From positions 1 to 6,694 of the forward strand of contig JASHSN010000106.1 of NCBI GenBank assembly GCA_030038695.1: a stretch of 6,694 nt of DNA, written 5' to 3'. Below, piece after piece: positions 1 to 4,945 of this stretch. Under the pieces are notes generated by a model. It saw only the letters and a list, made by a program, of their open reading frames with translations. It searched no databases and was not told the origin of the DNA. A program made the position numbers and the translations under genes. Source of the stretch: Nitrososphaeraceae archaeon. GTDB taxonomy: Archaea > Thermoproteota > Nitrososphaeria > Nitrososphaerales > Nitrososphaeraceae. Each line of letters opens with the position of its first letter. Positions within the stretch are counted from its first letter, which is position 1.

Positions 1-68
1 CCAGCCATAACTCCGGACGAAAGAGAAATAATTACAAAAATAAAAGCATTCTTGTTATTTTGATTCAT
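1..68 (-). CDS. cbtA: CbtA cobalt transporter subunit, N-terminal fragment
   Basis: Only the first 22 codons are inside the window; the gene continues past the left edge. The ATG at 68 is followed by a short polar stretch (MNQNNKN) and then a hydrophobic, Gly/Ser-rich start of a membrane helix (FIFVIISLSSGVMAG). CbtA proteins begin with such a helix. The call rests mainly on position: it starts 40 bases after the stop of cbtB on the same strand, and cbtB-cbtA is the usual order of this two-gene cobalt uptake system. In the family, CbtA is the larger multi-helix membrane subunit and is thought to carry cobalt for cobalamin synthesis. A good Shine-Dalgarno sequence precedes the ATG, as expected for an internal operon gene. 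Too little is visible to check conserved residues. Confidence 0.7.
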   Translation of the reverse strand, partial: MNQNNKNAFIFVIISLSSGVMA

Positions 69-76
69 ACAAAAAC

Positions 77-82
77 AACCTC
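77..82 (-). promoter_or_regulatory. Shine-Dalgarno site of cbtA
   Basis: On the minus strand GAGGTT lies 8 bases before the cbtA ATG. It matches the anti-SD end of archaeal 16S rRNA (CCTCC core) and fixes the ATG at 68 as the start. In contrast cbtB, first in the operon, appears leaderless. Confidence 0.6.
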
Positions 83-108
83 ATTTAAAATAGATTAAAA
101 AGAAAAAG

Positions 109-327
109 TTAGTGGCATGGATACCCAGATTCGTGTCTTATGTCATGGACAAATTCATGCAGCCACATATTATCGTATGCAGTTTTACCTTGTGCTACGC
201 TAAAAAGCTGACCAACATCATATCCAACTACCCAAAAGCTAAATAACGCAACCACTATCAACGCACCTATCGCGACGACCGGAACTCCACCTCTGCTTAT
301 TACTTTTTGTTCCTGCTTCAGACTCAT
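109..327 (-). CDS. cbtB: CbtB cobalt transporter subunit
   Basis: A 72-residue small membrane protein, the normal size for CbtB. One transmembrane helix lies at about residues 14-36. The C-terminal part carries the family signature: YDVGQLFSV, then LHEFVHDIRHESGYPCH ending the protein. The His residues (57, 61, 65, 72), Asp62 and Cys71 are the likely metal-binding set. With CbtA it forms a cobalt uptake system in the cytoplasmic membrane, normally serving cobalamin synthesis. The reading frame is open to a TTG at 348, but I chose the ATG at 327: a TATA box at 350-359 is centred about 28 bases upstream, so the transcript should begin at or within a few bases of this ATG, and the TTG would lie outside the mRNA. 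The next gene, 40 bases downstream, is cbtA. No cobalamin riboswitch is recognisable upstream. Confidence 0.9.
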   Translation of the reverse strand: MSLKQEQKVISRGGVPVVAIGALIVVALFSFWVVGYDVGQLFSVAQGKTAYDNMWLHEFVHDIRHESGYPCH

Positions 328-349
328 TATGGATTGATCGACTACCAAG

Positions 350-359
350 TATATAAAAA
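350..359 (-). promoter_or_regulatory. TATA box of cbtBA
   Basis: Minus strand TTTTTATATA, a good archaeal TATA element. Archaeal transcription usually starts about 26 bases from its centre, here near position 329, giving a leaderless or nearly leaderless cbtB mRNA. Confidence 0.55.
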
Positions 360-393
360 GTCTGGTTTATCCATATAATCAAGTAGGAAGTAT

Positions 394-410
394 GTATCTA
401 TCTATCTATT
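394..410. repeat. Short TATC microsatellite
   Basis: Nearly four copies of TATC stand between the cbtB promoter and the left inverted-repeat arm. A simple low-complexity tract with no evident role. Confidence 0.6.
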
Positions 411-462
411 GTCTAGTTTATCCAACATTTTGCACTTTAAACTGTAAAAATTATGGAGACGT

Positions 463-551
463 AATCCTGTCCTAAATGAGAAAAAAGGATATGAGGTTAA
501 AAAAGATGGTGATGGGATTATGCTCTACTTACCAACGAGCTACATTCGTTA
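463..551. repeat. Left arm of a long inverted repeat
   Basis: This stretch is the reverse complement of 5821-5894. The two align over 74 bases with a single mismatch (the T of AAAGATGG here is A in the other arm). This arm also carries a 15-base insert at 481-495. The insert is flanked by the direct repeat ATGAG (476-480 and 491-495), so slippage or deletion between those repeats explains the length difference. The outer end reads AATCCTGTCCTAAATGAG and the inner end is CTACATTCGTTA. I found no target-site duplication outside the arms. It may be the end of an insertion sequence or a MITE-like repeat; no transposase is recognisable. The inner part overlaps the last codons of the weak ORF at 529-747. 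Confidence 0.9.
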
Positions 552-747
552 GTCTGTAGATGACAGAATGTGAGTGCACATGCCATATTAGACCTATAGA
601 GTCTAAATGTAAGTATATGGTATATGTTACAGCTTCCTTAAGCAAGATTAGTACCCAATGTTCGAATTTGTTTATTTTATGACACCATGCAAGCAACGCT
701 GTGTCAAAAAGGTCTGTTACAGCAGCGCAGCGTATTATGTTGTTCAT
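529..747 (-). CDS. Hypothetical protein, doubtful
   Basis: An open frame of 72 codons from an ATG at 747 to a TAA at 529-531. I do not recognise the product. It is rich in aromatic and aliphatic residues and His (for example LIWHVHSHSVIYRL) but has no clear transmembrane helix or known motif. No Shine-Dalgarno sequence and no convincing TATA box stand before it. Its last seven codons lie in the left inverted-repeat arm; the same codons occur in the right arm (5821-5894) without an upstream ORF, so the end of this frame is supplied by a repeat. It could be a fragment of a mobile-element gene or a chance ORF. The 748-989 stretch upstream holds nothing I can identify. Confidence 0.25.
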   Translation of the reverse strand: MNNIIRCAAVTDLFDTALLAWCHKINKFEHWVLILLKEAVTYTIYLHLDSIGLIWHVHSHSVIYRLTNVARW

Positions 748-989
748 TGATTCAATGAAAAAGGAACTATAACTGGCAGATATTCAGGAACCCAAATTGC
801 CACCATAGATAACACCTGCAAAGCAAGACGGTACCAGTAGCTGGAGTGGTAAATTAATGCAAATTACGAATAAGGGAGACATGATAGTTGCTACCCGGCC
901 CTAGTTTTGATATTACTAGAGTTGATGCTGGGTATAACTGGTCTTGGAAAAAAGGTTTCATTAATGACATTTTCTCCAAATCCAACTGG

Positions 990-1350
990 TAGTGAATTTT
1001 TTTGTACCAATCTGGTTTGAGATGGTAAATATCCGATCCAAGAATTGCTTCTTTTGGAGATACTTTGAGTAATGTCTTAAAGTCAGGATCGACCCATGCT
1101 TTGACAACTACTCTTGTACCAGTAATTGGTGTTCACCCCAGTTGTTCATAGTGCGGTTCAAAGGCCCTGCTCATGACCATACTATCGCCCAACGTCAAGT
1201 TGATCATTCCTAGAACTTCTAATTCAAGTGGATTAACCACTTTTCATAATGACCTTTTTGCCTTTCTATCTCAACCTGAAGATCAGCTTCCTTATTCCCT
1301 TGTCTTTAAGAACTTCCCTTATGCCGAGGATTCTAGAATCAAAGTAGTTT
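990..1350 (-). pseudogene. Nitrile-hydratase-like gene remnant
   Basis: No intact frame exists, but conceptual translation across several frames gives nitrile hydratase features in the right order. First comes a beta/accessory-like piece, GHYEKWLIHLE followed by a stretch ending NLT, with the same spacing as the family pattern YYERWL-x2-LE ending LT. Next is an alpha-like segment AFEPHYEQLG, a stop, then TPITG and TRVVVKAWVDPDFKTLL, which corresponds to the conserved G-A-x-VV-A-x-W-x-DP block. It ends at PKEAI...KPDWYKK, resembling the later PPxWYK motif. The metal-binding CTLCSC loop that should lie between these blocks is missing, so an internal deletion is likely. Stops and frame changes interrupt the gene, one of them near a T7 run at 997-1003. 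Nitrile hydratases turn nitriles into amides with Co(III) or Fe(III). The 5' end is cut off by the DUF202 gene on the other strand. A plus-strand ORF over 1173-1358 is the shadow of this remnant. Confidence 0.55.
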
Positions 1351-1357
1351 TACTATA
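1348..1357 (+). promoter_or_regulatory. Possible TATA box of the DUF202 gene
   Basis: TTTTACTATA lies about 24 bases (centre) before the ATG at 1376, a spacing that would give a leaderless transcript. The match to the archaeal TATA consensus is only fair. Confidence 0.3.
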
Positions 1358-1375
1358 GTGCCCTTCAATAGACAT

Positions 1376-1749
1376 ATGAATAGCCCACAAGAATATCTTG
1401 CTAATGAACGAACTTTTCTGGCATGGTTAAGAACCTGTATAGCTATTATAGGATTAGGATTTGTCGTAGCAAAATTCGGATTGTTTCTGCGAGAATTTGG
1501 AATTACTATAAAAAGTGGTACCTTAACGGATGTTTCAACTCACTATGCCTCATCGTCCCTTGGAGTAGTATTGGTATTAGTAGGAATGGGACTTGGCATC
1601 TATGCTTTAAAGAACTATTTACATGCCAACCAGGCTATCAAAAATGGAACGTACGTGCCCAAAAAAACTCTATCATTTATTCTGCCGTTGTAGGCCTAGT
1701 GATTTTCGGAATCGCAATAGTTGCTTATTTGATTTTTCTGCCCCTTTAG
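1376..1749 (+). CDS. DUF202 (YidH-like) membrane protein, frameshifted
   Basis: The N-terminus (residues 8-18, LANERTFLAWL, then RT) is the DUF202 hallmark. Two transmembrane helices follow at about residues 20-40 and 60-78. In the starting frame translation ends at a TAG after KKTLSFILPL, without a third helix. The -1 frame, entered at the A7 run (1661-1667), encodes NSIIYSAVVGLVIFGIAIVA and runs to a TAG at 1747-1749, which is exactly the missing third helix. Joined at the run, the protein would have about 124 residues and three helices, the family's normal size. The run is therefore a sequencing undercall (A8 expected), a real inactivating mutation, or a slippage site. The ATG at 1376 is preferred over the GTG at 1358 because the conserved region begins just after it. 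DUF202 proteins are small cytoplasmic-membrane proteins of unknown function. No operon partner is visible. Confidence 0.8.
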
Positions 1750-2332
1750 GTTTTAAAAAAGTTAAAAACTTATTATGAGACCTACATAGAGATTAAATAA
1801 TAATATGTGATCTACAATCCACAATCATTCTATCTCCTCATACAATATACATATCGCTTTAGGGTGAACTGAGACATTTATTGCCCTAATTTTTGGACTA
1901 GAAATAAATTCATTTACCTTACCTACTGCGGTCCACCAGCCTCGTCCGATTGGAAATATTTGATCTTCTGTCCTTCGATCATTTTACTCAGTTATGGTAG
2001 ACAGCCTAGTCGTATTTAAGTCGAAATATGGTCAACGATGTCATAGGTAAACTATGCTTATCAAAATTTGATATTGTGTCGCCTTTCCAATCCAAATGCT
2101 TGGTTTATCAACGCCAAATTTTGGGCCAATCCAATTACGTCGTCTGTGCAAACAGAGATATTTTTCATTTATCTTTTCAAGAAAAATAACGAGAGACTTT
2201 TATTGTGTGACAAAATCATATAGCATGTAGAACCGATGCCGACAAACAAGATTGATACATCTGATTGGACGTCTCATTTATAACAATATTCCTTCCAAGT
2301 TAGCTACTATTCTGGCGATGCCTATAGATTGG
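1750..2332. other. Gene-poor stretch, no identified gene
   Basis: About 580 AT-rich bases without a convincing gene. A T-rich, A-rich sequence follows the DUF202 stop and could end transcription, but there is no clear hairpin. On the minus strand a roughly 50-codon stop-free stretch ends at 1825 and includes PIGRGWWTAVGKVNEF and INVSVHPKAI; it reads like protein, has no start codon and is not recognised. A second short minus-strand frame near 2050-2170 begins MKNISVCTDDVIGLAQN and soon meets a stop. Both could be pieces of decayed genes. Confidence 0.4.
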
Positions 2333-2538
2333 TTAGTACCCAGCAACATGTGTTAACGATATGTCGAGGAATTCTTTCAACACTCCTCTCACCCCTGGTG
2401 TGCTAGCATATGTCAATATCGTTAGCTGGTTGAACTTAAGGTTCACATCCTATTTCGTCTTCACCTGAAAAGTCACGGGTCACACCGAAACCCCAGTTGG
2501 CATGCCGTACTAGTAATACGTATACTTTTCAGCGGCAT
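2333..2538 (-). pseudogene. Histidine-phosphatase-like gene remnant
   Basis: From the ATG at 2538 the frame reads MPLK, and after a one-base shift in an AAAA run it continues VYVLLVRHANWGFGVTRDFS and GEDEIG. A short N-terminal strand leading into L-x-RH-G/A is the catalytic signature of the histidine phosphatase superfamily (phosphoglycerate-mutase-like, SixA-like); the His of RHA would carry the phosphate. A stop follows after GCEP. Another frame then gives LKFNQLTILTYASTPGVRGV and LKEFLD, which resembles the second conserved region of the family, where a strand ends in S-S/T-P and a conserved Arg follows two or three residues later. The frame ends near 2333 and no C-terminal half is seen. 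At about 200 bases this is a broken N-terminal portion. The assignment depends on two short motifs in the expected order and distance, so it is tentative. Confidence 0.4.
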
Positions 2539-2667
2539 CAGAACAGCAGTACATTCGTGACTCGTCTCCTCGATGATCATTGACGTGGCTGAATATCAAA
2601 GACTGCAAGAGAGCTCTACGATCAGATGCTAAGTTAAGTATCGCCTTAACTTATATTACATTATTCC

Positions 2668-2704
2668 CATGAAGTGTCCTCCTACAGCATTTTCCATTTA
2701 TAAA
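2668..2704 (-). promoter_or_regulatory. Orphan TATA box, SD and start codon
   Basis: On the minus strand TTTATAAA (2697-2704) is followed by GGAGG (2678-2682), a 7-base spacer, and an ATG at 2668-2670. The frame closes after four codons (MGIM, stop). It looks like the start of a gene whose body has decayed, possibly the one ending in the histidine-phosphatase remnant downstream. The TATA centre is only 30 bases before the ATG, so the expected transcript start falls after the GGAGG; the two signals therefore cannot both be used as they stand. Confidence 0.3.
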
Positions 2705-2752
2705 CAAAATCTAAACACGGAATATGTATTCACGTTAAAATACTGTCTTAAA

Positions 2753-2770
2753 TTTTGCGGTACCGCAAAA
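2753..2770. promoter_or_regulatory. Perfect 18-bp palindrome, possible operator
   Basis: TTTTGCGGTACCGCAAAA is identical to its reverse complement over all 18 bases. It is GC-rich at the core in AT-rich surroundings and lies about 165 bases before the DsrE-family start and about 50 bases behind the orphan minus-strand promoter. A dimeric regulator site is the simplest reading. It could also form a short cruciform or a hairpin with A/T-tract flanks that ends transcription in either direction. Confidence 0.4.
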
Positions 2771-2936
2771 ACTTACGTGGACTGCCCATGCCAACCTTAA
2801 TTCCTCATATGTAGTCATGCGAATACCAGCCTTGATTTCGAACCTTGATTTAATACCTGGATATGAGCGTGTGAAGATGCCAACTACAAACAATTTAAAT
2901 CACAGCTCATCAACTCATTCCATGAAAGGAACTCAT

Positions 2937-3377
2937 ATGAATACTCAAGAAAAAACGCTTCACATCGATATCCCCGTCAAACTGACAGAGGTCAAGGTTG
3001 TGTTCAGCGTCGCATCGCTATCGTTCGAAGGCGATCTGCCGGCGTCCCTCTTTCACCTTCAGCTCATCATGAACGATATCTCCAATTGGAACGCCAAGTC
3101 CCAGGTTGTAGCAGTCTTTCACACAAATGCTGGCCACGTGACGTTACATGACCAGGCGTATAACTCCGACCGTAATATTGCCACTGGCAACCCATACGAG
3201 AAGCTTGTTACAGACCTGATGGAGCGAGGTGTGCAGGTCGAACTCTGCGGTGCTACAGCAAAGGCCCATGGTTGGGGAAATGCAGCCGTCATTCCCGGAA
3301 TAAAGATCAACACCGATGCGATGGCAAGGACTACACAGCTTGTTCAAGAGGGTTTCGTAAAGATCTCGGAATCCTGA
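2937..3377 (+). CDS. DsrE-family protein
   Basis: A 146-residue soluble protein with one DsrE/DsrF-like domain. After an N-terminal strand (HIDIPVKLTEVKVVFSVASL) the central part reads VVAVFHTNAGHVTLHDQAYN, then RNIATGNPYEKLVTDLMERG and VQVELCGATAKAHGW. The C-terminal helix region is IPGIKINTDAMARTTQLVQE followed by GFVKI. The single Cys104 in the VELCG motif is at the position where many family members carry their reactive cysteine. DsrE proteins bind or carry sulfur or act in redox-related roles; the specific substrate here is unknown. The frame is open to an ATG at 2817, but I chose 2937 because AAGGA stands before it and the upstream 40 residues are low-complexity and unlike the family. 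GC content is visibly higher than in the flanks and the sequence reads like bacterial members of the family, so acquisition from bacteria is likely. It stands alone, without other Dsr or sulfur-relay genes. Confidence 0.85.
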   Translation: MNTQEKTLHIDIPVKLTEVKVVFSVASLSFEGDLPASLFHLQLIMNDISNWNAKSQVVAVFHTNAGHVTLHDQAYNSDRNIATGNPYEKLVTDLMERGVQVELCGATAKAHGWGNAAVIPGIKINTDAMARTTQLVQEGFVKISES

Positions 3378-3411
3378 AGGGCATGACCTTGGAGTATGGA
3401 TCGGATTCCGA
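3366..3411. terminator. Inverted repeat over the DsrE stop codon
   Basis: TCGGAATCC (3366-3374) and GGATTCCGA (3403-3411) are perfect 9-base complements around a 28-base loop; the left half forms the last codons of the DsrE-family gene. There is no T-run after it, so a transcription terminator is uncertain. It may instead be an mRNA 3' structure or a protein-binding site. Confidence 0.3.
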
Positions 3412-3612
3412 TAGATCGGCATCCGAATATTGAACTCCAGAGGTTCGAATGATGGTTATTGATCAGGTACTATGATAATGCACCGGTAGCTCAAGTTCTA
3501 TCTATCTAACACAAAACCAGAGGTGGTCCCTGTATGATAACCAGGATGTGATAGCCTGAGTTAGTTATTCCGTTTTTTTCGACGAATTAGTGTAGATAGA
3601 GATATACAAGCT

Positions 3613-4302
3613 ATGTATGCGATGTATACTATGAAGGATCAGCAAATTCGAGCTGTCATAGATGAACATTGGGCTGCCTCAGCGGCTGGTGATCTAGAAA
3701 AGGAACATGACATCTATGCTGATAATGTCGTCGTAGATTATCCACAATCTATGGAGCGTATATCCGGTCGGCAAAATATACAAGCTCTTCGTGGACATCA
3801 CCCCTCTAAGCCATCTGGATTCAAAGTCAGGAGAATAATTGGGAAGGGAGACCTATGGATCACCGAGTATGTGACCGTCTATGACGGACAACATCGTGTT
3901 CCAACAGTAAGTATCATGGAGTTTCATGACAGAAAGGTCATCCATGAGACGCAATACTTTGCTGAACGATTTGAGCCTCCGACTTGGCGAGTTCAGTGGG
4001 TTAAAGTGATTACTGAGATGGTAGAAATAAATCAAAACCAATTTGACTGGAATGAAATCATCTCAAAGCCAGTAATCACTGCTGATGACAAAAGTATAGG
4101 ACACATAGATGGGATCATGGAGACTGAATTCATTGTTAAGCAAAGGCTTTTCAACCCACATTATTATAGAATACCAAGAGATAGCATCTATTCCTACAAT
4201 CATGGAGAGGTCAAGTTAAAACGTTCTGAGGAAGAAGTCTACAAGTTTAAGGTAAGTCAGCCATACAAGGCGGTGGGAGGGCATACTGATTATTACACAT
4301 AA
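3613..4302 (+). CDS. SnoaL-like / PRC-barrel-like two-domain protein
   Basis: A 229-residue soluble protein with two domains. Residues 8-132 form a SnoaL-like (NTF2-fold) domain: a helix with EHWAASAAGDLEKEHDIYAD, then VVVDYPQSMERISGRQNI, a core of strands, and the family's typical ending with RFEPPTWRVQWV. Residues about 145-213 resemble a PRC-barrel-like (DUF2171-type) domain: IISKPVITADDKSIGHIDGI, then FIVKQRLFNPHYYRIPRDSI and a closing acidic stretch. PRC-barrel-like domains are usually small adaptor modules, while SnoaL-like domains bind small ligands; the combination is uncommon and its function is not known. The tail (218-229, KAVGGHTDYYT) is repeated after the stop codon. Three in-frame ATGs (3613, 3622, 3631) precede the domain; MKDQQ at 3631 is equally likely as the start, and no Shine-Dalgarno sequence or clear TATA box decides. 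It stands alone, with about 235 bases before it. Confidence 0.75.
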   Translation: MYAMYTMKDQQIRAVIDEHWAASAAGDLEKEHDIYADNVVVDYPQSMERISGRQNIQALRGHHPSKPSGFKVRRIIGKGDLWITEYVTVYDGQHRVPTVSIMEFHDRKVIHETQYFAERFEPPTWRVQWVKVITEMVEINQNQFDWNEIISKPVITADDKSIGHIDGIMETEFIVKQRLFNPHYYRIPRDSIYSYNHGEVKLKRSEEEVYKFKVSQPYKAVGGHTDYYT

Positions 4303-4350
4303 CACGTCATACGAAAAGCGATGGGAGGGCATACAGATTGGTATGAATGA
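4261..4350 (+). repeat. 48-bp tandem duplication of the gene's end
   Basis: TGGGAGGGCATACTGATT (4274-4291) recurs 48 bases later with one change (4322-4339). The spacing is a multiple of three, so reading past the TAA at 4300-4302 gives a second tail, KAMGGHTDWYE, and a TGA at 4348-4350, beside the annotated tail KAVGGHTDYYT. The gene may once have ended at 4350, with the TAA arising inside a duplicated tail. Confidence 0.7.
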
Positions 4351-4418
4351 TATGGTGAACATCAACAACAAATGCCTGGCATGTAATCCATTTTAATGAG
4401 TGTTCTTCTTCCCCTCAA

Positions 4419-4450
4419 ACTGACTGAGAATTACGGTGTTCTAAGTCAGT
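4419..4450. repeat. Hairpin-forming inverted repeat
   Basis: ACTGACTGAG (4419-4428) pairs with CTAAGTCAGT (4441-4450) over ten positions with one mismatch, around a 12-base loop. It lies downstream of the SnoaL/PRC gene and before the terminator-like hairpin. The role is unknown. Confidence 0.4.
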
Positions 4451-4478
4451 CGACAGCAACATTCCCAACGCAGGAGAT

Positions 4479-4507
4479 AAAAAACGATAGCCAGGACTAT
4501 CATTTTT
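4479..4507. terminator. Bidirectional terminator-like hairpin
   Basis: The stem GATAG/CTATC (4486-4490 and 4497-4501) with loop CCAGGA sits between an A6 run (4479-4484) and a T5 run (4503-4507). Each strand therefore reads as a stem followed by a T-tract. It could end transcription of the SnoaL/PRC gene; archaeal termination relies mostly on the T-tract. Confidence 0.45.
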
Positions 4508-4945
4508 ATAATATTTTTGGATTTACTCGTCTTTGATTCGCCCTGTTTAATTGAACTCTTTGTGTCTACCGAAAAGTCGGTATTCTCGTACAACTGTGGA
4601 AAAGGCTCATCTAGTTACGTGATCTTATTTCTGCACTACGTTCAGGTTTTAGTTTTACTCGATAACTTGCTACATTATATTGCCTGTTTCTTACATGTAA
4701 AAATACCCATATGTTAAATGTCTGCGTATTTACTCTAACAAAGCCAGATAGTCTGCTATACCATGTGTGATCGCAGGATTTATGGTAGTTTTTGCAACCT
4801 CTGCTGCTCAACTATCATTGTTTCCTTAAGTTTGGCTTTCATTTTGATGGCCTCTGGAATGGCGTGAATTACAACATCACAGCCTGACTATCAAACGACG
4901 CTCAGCAGAACACTAACATATCACGGTTTGATATGATGTATTTAC

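Larger units (their letters stand above)
4351..4945. other. Intergenic stretch with hairpins, no gene
   Basis: About 600 bases between the SnoaL/PRC gene and the hydrolase gene. Apart from the two hairpins listed separately I see no supported gene. Short open frames on both strands around 4517-4811 overlap each other, have no recognisable product and look random. Confidence 0.5.

Noticed and set aside
349..460. Possible cobalamin riboswitch upstream of cbtB
   Set aside because: No B12-box-like motif or conserved helices, and the predicted leaderless transcript leaves no room for one.
521..550. tRNA D-arm-like sequence in both inverted-repeat arms (GCTC, loop with TTGG, GAGC)
   Set aside because: No acceptor pairing, anticodon arm or TTCGA arm at the right distances in either copy.
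795..840. Minus-strand peptide LLCRCYLWW recalling the CSCYPW metal loop of nitrile hydratase
   Set aside because: It lies downstream of the PDWYKK segment, the wrong order for the family, and has no supporting context; likely chance.
1173..1358. Plus-strand ORF of 61 codons
   Set aside because: It lies antisense to the nitrile-hydratase-like remnant and shows no family features; treated as its shadow.
3425..3445. GGTTCGAAT, resembling a tRNA T-loop
   Set aside because: The flanking bases do not form the five-base T-stem and no tRNA body surrounds it.
4517..4811. Overlapping ORFs of about 66 codons on both strands
   Set aside because: No start signals, no recognised motifs, and mutual overlap in an AT-rich intergenic region.
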